Shown here piece by piece: positions 54,221 to 64,000 of a stretch of DNA of 64,000 bases. Origin of the DNA: Glandiceps talaboti (Eukaryota > Hemichordata > Enteropneusta > Spengelidae); the NCBI RefSeq assembly GCF_964340395.1, contig NC_135565.1:12896742-12960741 (forward strand), read 5' to 3'. Made by a program: the position numbers and the translations under genes. Each line of letters begins with the position of its first letter. Position 1 is the stretch's first letter. Under the pieces are notes generated by a model. The model made no database searches. It was not told where the DNA came from and saw only the letters and a list, made by a program, of their open reading frames with translations.

Positions 54221-54257
<37 letters not shown>

Positions 54258-54276
54258 GCCTGTCTGTCTGTCCGTC
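54041..54276. repeat. (TATG)n(TG)n(GGAT)n(TCTG)n microsatellite
   Basis: Four simple-repeat blocks in series about 670 bp upstream of the intronless gene. A G11 run lies near 54444. There is no coding content. Confidence 0.96.
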
Positions 54277-54865
54277 TGTATTTTCTGCTTATGCCAATAT
54301 ATTGATTCTTTTGCGTATGGGCGACGTGAAAATATTATGTGAAACCTTCCTCTGTAAGATCCGTCGTGTTGTGCCATATCGCATTATCGTATGTCTATGT
54401 GCACCTGTGTCATGTGTATGTACAATGTACAATGTGTGTGTGTGGGGGGGGGGGGGTGTGTGAGTCAGTAATTATGGATGCCTTATTACTCGACGAAGTA
54501 CTAGTTACTGTTTGGTATCATTCGAGGCGGATATTGTAGAATGAAGTGTGCATAGACACACAGTTGTTGTCCGGGCAGCGATTAGAAAATCTACTATATT
54601 TAGTTCATACATGTCTACAGTGTTATGTTATACATAGTCGTGGACACAACATTTAATTCGAAATATTATTTGAGCTTTTCCTATTAAAGCCGATCCAGTG
54701 ACACTGAACAGCAGGTATTGCTGCACGATGACCAAATTGAACGCTAACAAACAGTCGTCATCCACAGCATATCATCACACTCATAAACATTTATAATTTC
54801 CGGGGTTGCTAATATTAATTTGTCACCATAGCATAGGTGAACTTTGTAAATTTTGCTGGGCGTGG

Positions 54866-54875
54866 GTCACGTGAT
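54866..54875. promoter_or_regulatory. E-box GTCACGTGAT upstream of the 54946 gene
   Basis: GTCACGTGAT lies 71 bp before the start codon. It contains the E-box CACGTG and is one base from the palindromic CLEAR element GTCACGTGAC bound by TFEB/MiT factors. Its function here is inferred only from position. Confidence 0.35.
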
Positions 54876-54945
54876 CAGTACCACTCGGCCGAGAGATTGA
54901 AAATAAACCAGTACTGACAGTGTAAAAGTTGTTATTAATGCTGAC

Positions 54946-56844
54946 ATGGAAAGTGCCCTTGGACCAAATCGCGACATTTTCAGTCGGATAATTCACGCTG
55001 TCAGGCAGCTGATTCGTTCAAGTCGAACAGAAAATAATGTTAACAGTAGTGACAGGACTGATATTGAACAGGCATCGACGATTTGTGACAGCGACGCTGT
55101 GAACCAAGGAGACACTCCTCCAGGCGATGTTGGCGATTCTCGTTCGCAAGCTTTGAGAAGGATCGGTGATGTTGTCCGCCGACTGGTAGGTCTACTCCGT
55201 AGAAATGACGACGAATCGAATAGAGATGTTAGCAACATGACCAATGGAGTCATGGAACAGCAGGCAAAGTCTCGTGGTGAAGATGATGGTGAGCAAGTAC
55301 ACATTGTGCCTGAGAGCGTGGATAATGTTTCAACTACATCGGACACCTTGACCCACATCATCGATCGGTTGAAGCAACCTGTAAACGGCAGCACTTCTGT
55401 GAATGTAAACAAGTCTTACGGAACATTAAAAATTGATGACGCATCTGGTGATGAAGATGACGGGGAAGAAAACGATGAGCGAGAACAGCATCTCGTTGAT
55501 TGCTTTAAAGGACTGTTCAAGTTAGTATTAGACCGACTCATGTCGAAGTCTGACGACGTAAATCCAGAGGACGATGCCAATGCGATGCGTTCCGGAGCAA
55601 AAACAGTGAAAGGCAAAATGGATAACCTCTTGACCGACAAACTACGTTACACTTTCAATTCATCTGTGAATATTAATTTTATCGTTGCCTTTATATTTAG
55701 TGGCATCAACTTTGCCTACAGTATGAAAGACACCTTGTCTGTGTACCACATCGTGAACCTTGCTACGAGTACGGTAGAAACATCAGCAGTCACCATAGTG
55801 TTCTGGTTACGGTCAAAATTTCAAAGACTGTTTAAAAACCTACAGCACACGAATTCAGAGATCTCTCTCGAAAGTGCGACGGCTGAAATTGCGATATATC
55901 CACAGATTTTCACCGCTCTCCTTGGAATCATTGTGGCCGAAAACTACCTTTTACGTGACCGACAAGATTTGGATCAGTTGTTCATGTTTCTTTCCTGCCT
56001 GGCCACATTACTTTCGTTGTATGTTTCACGGCTTTACATGTTTTATAAAATGCTGAAACAAGTGGTTGATAAATTTTCGCAGACAGATTTTGTTCCCATC
56101 CCGAGTCCATTTTGGACTCTGTTTCCCTTTATTGTTAATATTCTAGGGAACCTTGTTATTTTTTTGATTATGTTGTTCATCCTGTCCTTACAGATGTCAC
56201 ATGATAATTCTGAAACTAAAGACCATACCATTAGTAGATGTACCATTGTAATGATGGGGTTCCAACCTGTGTTAACCATCCTCAGCGTTGCAATGTTCAT
56301 CGCCATTCACGCTGGCAGAGCGTTAGAAGTCTTCGAGGCTGTCAATGTCATCGAAGCCTTAGACAACGCACCGGATGACGATGATGACTCCGATGACGCG
56401 ACAGATAAACGTAACGAAATTGAGAGGCTACAGACAAGATTTCGCATGAGAGAAAAACATCCCCATAGATCAAATCTCCGTTTTGTACTTGCACATAAAC
56501 TTGTAACCCTTTGTCTTTTTCTCTGGGGTGCACTTTTGGGCAGCTATATTTTAACTTTGTGGTTTGCACCGGGGGTGCCGCCCATAGCTCTCATCATAGT
56601 ATGTGTAGCCAATGTTCTGATCAACATAAGAATAGCAATGACGCTCGTGGTAGTGATGGGTTGTTACATCGGCGTCATCGCCTTAGGAGTGTTTGTCATT
56701 TGCGGAGGATGGATTTTTATCATTATATACTGGAAGCTCTATCTTAAAAAGGGGAGGAAGTATAGAAGAGGAAAGAAAGAGCGATTCAACGAAGAACAAC
56801 CGCTTAAACATTACGAAGAGACAGCGAGTCAGATTGACAATTGA
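54946..56844 (+). CDS. Intronless polytopic membrane protein, 632 residues, unrecognised family
   Basis: A single uninterrupted frame runs from ATG 54946 to TGA 56842-56844, in a window where every other long gene is split. Residues 1-240 are hydrophilic and acidic, with Asp/Glu runs. They hold recurrent amphipathic segments: SRIIHAVRQLIRS (about 13-25), LRRIGDVVRRLVGLLRR (70-86), a weaker one near 135, and LVDCFKGLFKLVLDRLM (183-199), each followed by an Asp/Asn-rich stretch. From 240, eight or nine hydrophobic segments follow (about 243-260, 270-288, 316-336, 343-366, 388-415, 430-457, 515-540, 545-566, 568-598). An Asp-rich loop is near 477-486, and a basic, soluble tail (KKGRKYRRGKKERF) follows 600. 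There is no signal peptide. It could be a transporter, channel or receptor-like protein; I see no diagnostic motif. It may be an old retrocopy or a lineage-specific gene. An ATTAAA lies at 56951, 107 bp after the stop. Confidence 0.85.
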   Translation: MESALGPNRDIFSRIIHAVRQLIRSSRTENNVNSSDRTDIEQASTICDSDAVNQGDTPPGDVGDSRSQALRRIGDVVRRLVGLLRRNDDESNRDVSNMTNGVMEQQAKSRGEDDGEQVHIVPESVDNVSTTSDTLTHIIDRLKQPVNGSTSVNVNKSYGTLKIDDASGDEDDGEENDEREQHLVDCFKGLFKLVLDRLMSKSDDVNPEDDANAMRSGAKTVKGKMDNLLTDKLRYTFNSSVNINFIVAFIFSGINFAYSMKDTLSVYHIVNLATSTVETSAVTIVFWLRSKFQRLFKNLQHTNSEISLESATAEIAIYPQIFTALLGIIVAENYLLRDRQDLDQLFMFLSCLATLLSLYVSRLYMFYKMLKQVVDKFSQTDFVPIPSPFWTLFPFIVNILGNLVIFLIMLFILSLQMSHDNSETKDHTISRCTIVMMGFQPVLTILSVAMFIAIHAGRALEVFEAVNVIEALDNAPDDDDDSDDATDKRNEIERLQTRFRMREKHPHRSNLRFVLAHKLVTLCLFLWGALLGSYILTLWFAPGVPPIALIIVCVANVLINIRIAMTLVVVMGCYIGVIALGVFVICGGWIFIIIYWKLYLKKGRKYRRGKKERFNEEQPLKHYEETASQIDN

Positions 56845-57100
56845 AAGTCAATTATTTTTTTCTCCTTCAACTTCATAGTTTACATGTTATAATGTTAAAC
56901 TGAAGTTAAATTGTATTATATCATATTACTGGTTTATTCTCATGTACAGTATTAAAAGTCCCCGCAAACTTTTGAACAATTTATTTATGGCGTGTTTTTG
57001 GAATTGGTCTATGTTCACAGTATTTTGTAATTCAAAATAGATATAGTTTCAATACTTTGGTCTACGTGTTTGATTAAAACGAATTTACGTAAGAGGGCAA

Positions 57101-57227
<127 letters not shown>

Positions 57228-58944
57228 TATTAGCATAATGCATGTTGGGATGGGAACCTGAACGAATATGACGGCCACTAAAATCAATATGTTGCATTAA
57301 CAATAAACTCATTGAGCGAGATGTTTTAACTTTTAACTCTTTAAAATACACAATTGGTTTACTGTTCATCGGAGTCGATAACAACAGTTTAACATTTGAA
57401 CGTACCTGGCGACACTTGATAACTATCACGTGACTTCATCAATGCCCCCGGCATCGTTAATGCACTGCACGTCCCAGCTGAGGACTTCGACTTTGCGCAG
57501 TATCTGCCTTGGCTACGACCGGACTTAACCTTAATGTTAAATTGGCGTCCAGGGGACGAATTCTACCAAAAAAGCTGATTGGTTTTGAGGAAGCAAGTCA
57601 TCCTTACTATGGAGTGCTCACTGACTTGACTCAACTTCAACAGGTTATGTTTACTATCATTACACGTAACTAGGTAAGACTGCCACCTGTTACAACAGGT
57701 ATCAATGACACACGCCTCGCATGTTTGATAGCTTTACCCTCGCAGTATTCCGTCTTCGAGTGATATCGAAATCCGCTCTGTACAAGTATCATCAAGTACC
57801 AAAAATATATTGAGTCTGTATGAGATAATAGCGCGTTATGGTGTTATGTGGTCACTTCAAATTTTTTTAGGGACAACTATGAGTGATTTTTACTTTATTA
57901 TTCGGTCAGGCTCCGGTCAGCGATTTCAAATGTATATAATAGTTATATATTTGACTATAGCCCCATTGGCATAGGTAATATTCTCAACTCCTACTTGAGT
58001 TAGATGGAGGGTTGTTAGTGTTACAGTGGATTTCAAAATAGCATTCAGCTTCTCTAGATCTGTTTGATACAACAACGCATGACATCAGTCAGAAACTCCC
58101 CTTGCTACACTTAAATAACAAGGGGGCAAAATATTGCTACATTTTGTCTAAACAAATATGCAAATTTAAACCAACGTACTGAAACTAGACGTATACACGC
58201 GCGCGGGCGTCAAAGTTTTGACGTTGGTATGGGATGTCTGCATGGTGGCGTCAGTTCATTTCATTTTAGACAAAATGTAGCAAGAAATTGTGTCCATTTT
58301 CAATCTTGCTGTAGCATATGCAACATATGCTTGCTTATTAGCGTCTGCATGATTTTATCAAACAGAGCTACCGAATGGCGTTTTGTAATTCGCTGTATGT
58401 ACACAAGTAACCACATCCTCAAACTCTCCAGATTACGACATCTAGAGATATGGGAGGTCTGCCACAAACGTCCAGAGATAAGCCACCTGTACGTGGGAGG
58501 GTTCGTATCCGAAATTGGAAATAGTCCTAAATCTGCTGTGCTTGTAAGCGCGAATGACTTTGTAGTGGTAGTTCTACATATAAATGGAAAATTATCCTAC
58601 CACCGGTAGAACTCGGAACCAGGACCCCCTCAGCTAGGAACATCTGAAATGGGATGTTTATTAGTTGGTTGTCGGCAATGACAACTGATATAATAGCTGG
58701 TTCAGATGTATGAGACTGGAAGTCAAATGGTGCAATATTTATAGTACTGACACGAGTTTTTGTTATCTCAACCACAGTACACAACCTTTGAAGGTCAGCA
58801 TTACATGTAATCCCCGTACTGTAATCACGACACTTTGATAATCAGAAGCCCATTGTTTGATATAGATCACGCTTGCTAAGGATCACTGTCCGAAATATTC
58901 AGTATTGTAATTATTTGTATCACGAACGTATTGTGCTTATGTAA

Positions 58945-59041
58945 GAGTGAGTGAGTGAGTGAGTGAGTGAGTGAGTCAGTCAGTCAGTCAGTCAGTCAGT
59001 CAGTCAGTCAGTCAGTCAGTCAGTCAGTCAGTCAGTCAGTC

Positions 59042-59073
<32 letters not shown>

Positions 59074-59301
59074 AGTCAGTCAGTCAGTGAGTGAGTGAGT
59101 GAGTCAGTCAGTCATTCAGTGAGTCAGTCAGTGAGTGAGTGAGTGAGTGAGTCAGTCAGTCAGTCAGTCAGTCAGTCAGTCAGTCAGTCAGTCAGTCAGT
59201 CAGTCAGTCAGTCAGTCAGTCAGTCAGTCAGTCAGTCAGTCAGTCAGTCAGTCAATGGGTGGGTGGTATGGATGAGTGTGTGAGTGAGTGAGTGAGTGAG
59301 T
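58945..59301. repeat. (GAGT)n(CAGT)n array
   Basis: GAGT blocks alternate with long CAGT blocks (GAGT, CAGT, GAGT, CAGT, GAGT) for about 350 bp. Confidence 0.96.
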
Positions 59302-59787
59302 GGGACACAAACATATGTATGAGATGTTGATGCTGCCAACGCTTTGCTACTACAAGTGACACTCCCGGTACTTGCACATGTTTACGTCCAGGAGTACTGT
59401 ACCTTTACGTTATCGTGTGTGAATGATAATCAGTGATTGGATTACGGCTTACCTAAACTAAGCAGTATCACTTACACGCTGGTCTGTATTACCATGGCAA
59501 CCTAATTAAAATGTTTAACACGTAGACGATAGACAGGTTTATTTAGATAACGGACAAAAGATCGACATTTTCAGGTTTCTTGGTCATTGAGGTCATCGTA
59601 CGACTATTATTGTTAGTATAATATACTGAACTAAAGTACACGCGGGATGGTATGGGATGTACGTTTAAACTTTGAGTGGATATTTTTAGAGGAAAAACAC
59701 GAGATTGAATTTTATGTTGAAAAGAAAAGCTGACCACAACAAAAAGGTATGCAGACATTTGTGCAACATTTCCAAGAATTTAAAAAG

Positions 59788-59879
59788 TATGTATGTATGT
59801 ATGTATGTATGTATGTATGTATGTATGTATGTATGTATGTATGTAGGTAGGTAGGTAGGTAGGTAGGTAGGTAGGTAGG

Positions 59880-59942
<63 letters not shown>

Positions 59943-60092
59943 ATGTATGTATGTATGTATGTGTGCGGGTGTGATTGCACATAGACCCTCCACCAATGGT
60001 TTGTATGTATGTATGTATGTATGTATGTATGTATGTATGTATGTATGTATGTATGTATGTATGTATGTATGTATGTATGTATGTATGTATGT
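59788..60092. repeat. (GTAT)n(GTAG)n(GT)n(GTAT)n array
   Basis: Blocks of GTAT, GTAG and GT are followed by two GTAT arrays separated by a unique stretch of about 40 bp (59960-60000). There is no coding content. Confidence 0.96.
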
Positions 60093-60469
60093 CAAGGTAA
60101 TTGCAGTAGTTGCCAATTTGTGGATAAATATTTACCACATAGCAACTTCGGTATACTGTATTTTAGTTCTACCGTTTCTCGGTGACAATGTCATTGGTGT
60201 TGAGAATGAATGGAACGCTCCTTAGCTCTCTCGAACAAATACTTAATAAGTACTTCAACTTGTACTATATATTTTGTAAGGTAAAACATATAGATGTCCA
60301 AAGTATTGTCCATTGGAATGTAATATTGTGTTATTAAGCCTCAAGAGAAAACCCAGGACAATTCAATCATTTCTACAGAACAAATTTACAATAATCCACT
60401 TAGAAATAGTTTTTTATGTGGTAGTCATTGTATTGTCCCTAAAGGAAACGAAATCACAACGTATATTTG

Positions 60470-60833
60470 TGGGGTCATGATGATCGAATGGTCAGAGTAA
60501 CCGGCTTAGAATCTGCAGGTTGCGCGTGTCTGAGCCTCGCAAGAACACTAATGATTTTAGTTTTGAATGGCTTTCCTTGGGTAAGATTTGAACCACGATT
60601 GTGCCACAGTCAACCCAGCCGTATAATTGGGGACCTGGTAGGATAGAGGTTGCAATGTGAATGATTTAATCCTATGCGCTTATAGAGGCTGCAATGGATT
60701 GTATGCTAACAGGGGAGTTAAGTATAAAGGGTCGTTGTGTCGATATAGATCCGAACCAGGGGTAATAATTGTTAAGCGCTTTGAGCACAGAGTGGGAAAG
60801 CACTATATAGAAACCAACATTTATTTTTATTAA
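60470..60833 (+). mobile_element. tRNA-derived SINE, copy 2
   Basis: It has the same body as the copy at 7493: AGATTTGAACCACGA, GGGGACCTGG, GGCTGCAATGGATTGTATGC, and the tail TTAAGCGCTTTGAGCACAGA with AAAGCACTATATAG. The B box is more decayed, so this copy is older or less constrained. Confidence 0.83.
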
Positions 60834-62409
60834 TTGACATTTCACAAAACGGGCTATTATAATGTAACTGAACCTAATGATGTCTAATTAACGCGTGTGT
60901 CCTTTCTTTGTCTATTAAACTATTTGGTAAGTCTAACTAAGTACTTATGATTTCTATCAGGGACACTCATCCACTGTTTTGGTAGGGATGTGTCGCACTG
61001 GTGTAATATCAAGTCAGACTAAATTTAGACCAATTTGAACAAAATACTGCCACGTTGTAATTTTATAACGGGAGGATTGATAACATTTTAGACCAAGCCT
61101 AGATAACCCCCATTTTAGCTCTACCTCCCTAAATCTATACTCCCATGCTTTTAAACCAATCCCCCAAATATAACACCCCACTTAAGACCAACCTCCTCAA
61201 ATCCACACCCATTTTATACCAACACTCAAAAGTGCATACACCGAATGGTAACACATCAACATGATGGCCATCATGTACATATAGAGTAACAATTTGACTT
61301 GGTAAAATATTCTAATAGTTATGATAATTTTTGTCATATTATCAACCAATAAGTCGTTTTGTAGTTTTGGTATAATTTACTACAGTAACTATTATACTCA
61401 AAAGACTTCAGTTCAAAATGGATATATTATATATTTGATAGTTTATAACTTAGCGTTGTATGACTCTGTAACATACCTAGCAACTGGAGAACTTAATATA
61501 CCACCCTATTAAAACAGTTGTGTGTGCTAATCTCTACTATTATAGGGGCATTAAAAATTGAACTCTCCGAGTATTTTTGGACCAATTCCAGTTGTTCAAG
61601 GTAATTGGCATATTTCTGAAAAGTAGGTCACTGACTTTGAACCTGTTTCATACCACATAACAAGTTTATAACTACACATACTTGTTTTGCTGACTGTTGG
61701 CCACGTCTACTTGCCTAATAAGTCATGATAAGATGTGTATGCTAATATTGTTCTGCTACACTGGGCCGCAAAGAGACTAGTTACAACTTGTTTTTAATTG
61801 ACAGGATTATGTCAAAGTTGACTTGTGAGTATCAAGCAACTGCGAATACATGTCAGTCAAACTATCACAAATCAACACTCCAGCTTTTCAACTGTTGTTA
61901 TGACGTCATCAGACAAAGGTCCAACATTTGGTTGTGGTCTCTCATGATAACGATCTAAACTGGTGATTATTTCAAGTTCCCGGCATACTACCTTCTAAAG
62001 TACGTACATACAACGGAAGCACCCACAAACCCAACATTTTTACATGGCAAGGGTCAATTGCTTCTTCCGTATCAGTCATATTCTGTATTTGAACTGCTCG
62101 TCTTGTTCGTTCCCTGTCTCATTCTAACCGTTGACGGCGCTGTGCCGATTTCGATCGCACGGCGAAGCCACTGAGACGTAATGAACTTGATAATGGAATG
62201 GGATGTTGAGAAACAGCCACACGATCTTATTTATTGACATTTTTTGTTCTCTTCCCTCTTTTGTTTTACCAATATAATTATGATTTTTATTTGTGTTATT
62301 TAATTTCAGAAAAACTATAGAACCACATCGACGTTACTATCACATGACCCGCTGAAAAGAAAAGAAATATCAGAGATTTGAGGAAATATTGGAACTATAT
62401 CAAGCAGAA

Positions 62410-62712
62410 ATGGAGTCGTCTGAACCCGTGGATAACTCATTAAAAACATTGACAACACAAAGTACATGTCTGCCTGGTCAAAGCGAAAATAATAACAATG
62501 TAGAACATCAGACGAACCAAACTGTGCAAAGTTCTACGGAGCATTCACAAATGAGGAGTTTTCCGAACTTTTCGAAGGAAGCCTGGAGCGAGGATGAAAT
62601 CGAGGAGAGTAAAGGCACCAAAAAGTCGTATGGCAAAATGACGAAACTTTTGAAATCAATCAAATTTAAGAAACCAGTGCTTCGAGAGAAGAACAAAGTC
62701 AAGAAATTTTAG
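62410..62712 (+). CDS. Small protein with basic C-terminus, 100 residues, unrecognised
   Basis: ATG 62410 to TAG 62710-62712 encodes 100 residues. An in-frame TGA lies shortly upstream (around 62351), so this is the first ATG of the exon, and the coding sequence may be complete in one exon. The first 45 residues are polar and rich in Asn, Gln, Ser and Thr. A central block RSFPNFSKEAWSEDEIEES is acidic and could be a short interaction motif. The last 30 residues are very basic (KSYGKMTKLLKSIKFKKPVL and a KNKVKKF end). There is no signal peptide, membrane segment or cysteine framework (one Cys). A nuclear or membrane-surface role is possible but not shown. An AATAAA at 63513 is a candidate polyadenylation signal. 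Confidence 0.5.
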   Translation: MESSEPVDNSLKTLTTQSTCLPGQSENNNNVEHQTNQTVQSSTEHSQMRSFPNFSKEAWSEDEIEESKGTKKSYGKMTKLLKSIKFKKPVLREKNKVKKF

Positions 62713-64000
62713 ATTATGCCAGTTTTTTTTCGATTGCAACAGTCGTTGAGGGACGTACTAAAAAAGGCGTACACGCAAACTAGAACAGCACGTCGTAAAA
62801 CCAAAGGCCACTTTGCGGCGCCATGAACAACCTCGTTCAACGACAACGTCAACGGCACATACTTGTATACGGATTATATTATTCTACTCATCGTCGTAAA
62901 CCACAGCCTCTTTTACGGCACCGTCCAGTGTTGCAGAAGAAATAACAACTCTGGTTTGCCAGATTGAATTCTTATGTGTGTGTCTTTTGCAGCCAAAACG
63001 ACAACCAAGCGAACAACAATGAATAACATTCACACGTGTGCTACGTAAAACGGTGCTTGTATGCATAATTAGAGAATTATAAATTAGTGGATGAATATGA
63101 AATATTTTTTTAAAAGTTAACAATTTCTAAAGCTGTGTTGAAGAAAATATATTTTATCTTCCCGTGACATTTAAAAAAATATATTTTGTTGAATTGCCAC
63201 AGCTGTTACTCAATATATGTTTAAGTAATGTGTTTTTGTACTGCATACAATGGTTTGGCAGTTTTTGTCTTTTGATGGCATAATTAGTCGTACAGTTCAG
63301 TTCTTTATCAAAACCATGCTATTTTAAGTGGGTTATATGCAAATATGTCGTATGCTCAGGTAAAAGTAACAATAACATTTGTAGTAAAAACATAGAAAAA
63401 CCGCAGTTAGATTTTCCTAGGATGAACTCAAGTTGATTCAGCAAACCGTATCTGCTTAAGGCCATCCTTACTTAATTCTGTGTTTCTCTTGACAATCCCT
63501 TCAATCTGACGCAATAAAATGACGCCCTCTACGGCAGGGTTAAAACAATATCACAACGTCATTGATTGTCACATAGGAAAATCATGAGCGCGTATCTGAG
63601 CGAAAATTATAATAATAATTGTTTAGTGCTGAAATTCGGAGGGGATTTATAAAACAAACGGTTCAAAATTGATTTCTAAGTCATTCAGAATGTTAAAATA
63701 TCACCAATAAACATATATGTACTTACCTTTGAAAAAAACAACACTTTTTTGAAAATTGTTATAGCGATATGGACTGATCCATAATTTTTGAAAGTGTACT
63801 ACAATGAGAATCATAGCATTACGTAAGAGCGCCCTCATCTGATCGTCAATTTGAAGCTTATGGTTTGTGTACTGGAATGTGTGTGCTTCTTTTGTGCATT
63901 TTTCAGAATATTGAATTATGGTTTGTTGATGAAATCTGTATATTTTGTAAAAGAAAAGCATCATTCTATACAACACTAGTATATATACATTTTCATAAAT
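62713..64000. other. 3' end of window, no further gene recognised
   Basis: This is AT-rich sequence, probably starting with the 3' UTR of the small gene (AATAAA at 63513 and 63706). CGCCCTCTACGGCAG near 63522 and GCGCCCTCATCTGATC near 63829 are distant relatives of the CTCF core but not exact matches. No repeat family of note was seen. Confidence 0.5.

Larger units (their letters stand above)
44795..54945. other. 10-kb region without a recognised gene
   Basis: It begins with the FKBP 3' UTR, whose end is not fixed; AATAAA occurs near 47344, 47376 and 48032. It contains a TIR element (45551-46005), a minisatellite (46190-46480), CTCF-like sites in a 44-bp repeat (47742-47845), a SINE (48495-48705), trinucleotide and tetranucleotide arrays (48960-49010, 50535-50712, 51663-51924, 54041-54276), a foldback element (52084-52383) and C runs near 50966 and 51082. 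A stop-bounded frame at about 49341-49550 has unbiased composition but no ATG at its start and no family I know; I do not call it a gene. Confidence 0.6.

Noticed and set aside
58229-58609. 126-codon frame
   Set aside because: It overlaps an imperfect foldback, is Cys/Ser-rich without pattern and matches no family I know. Not enough support.

Overview
The window is animal nuclear DNA. All genes but one or two are split by GT-AG introns, and the introns are full of short non-autonomous transposons, tRNA-derived SINEs and very long tetranucleotide microsatellites. The proteins (mu-crystallin, LIPT1, an FKBP51/52-type co-chaperone) point to a bilaterian. The repeat style and the V-SINE/L2-like SINE tail suggest an invertebrate, perhaps a deuterostome such as a hemichordate or lancelet, but I cannot fix the species from sequence alone.

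Layout. (1) 89-2905 (+): the last three coding exons of a GDP-fucose O-fucosyltransferase-like gene whose 5' part lies outside the window. (2) 8515-14806 (+): a complete five-exon tandem paralogue of it, encoding a type II membrane protein of 464 residues. (3) 24198-17448 (-): a complete seven-exon ketimine reductase mu-crystallin gene (312 residues). (4) 25952-33705 (+): a complete nine-exon mitochondrial lipoyltransferase LIPT1 (377 residues), head-to-head with mu-crystallin. (5) 36411-44794 (+): a complete eight-exon FKBP4/5-like gene (516 residues; two FKBP domains, TPRs, acidic tail). (6) 54946-56844 (+): an intronless 632-residue polytopic membrane protein that I do not recognise. (7) 62410-62712 (+): a 100-residue basic-tailed protein that I do not recognise. 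I rebuilt exon structures by hand from splice signals and reading phase. For genes 2-5 every junction keeps the frame, and the total lengths of genes 3 and 4 match their families.

The genes do not form a pathway. Genes 1 and 2 are a tandem duplication with identical exon lengths and phases. The others look like independent housekeeping genes plus two possibly lineage-restricted ones.

The non-coding part holds the most unusual material. There are several foldback or TIR element families with no transposase in view: a roughly 330-bp palindrome with four copies, a 400-bp TA-flanked element with two inverted copies, a roughly 300-bp foldback with two copies, and singletons. A set of tiny perfect hairpins (28-37 bp) is each bracketed by 7-bp direct repeats, including two in series that share the repeat GAGTAAC. 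Four exact matches to the CTCF core consensus lie in and around the FKBP gene, in convergent orientation. A minisatellite carries a 19-bp palindrome in every unit. Long open frames encoding Ile-His-Thr-Tyr or Met-Tyr-Val-Cys runs are artefacts of (TGTA)n arrays, not genes.
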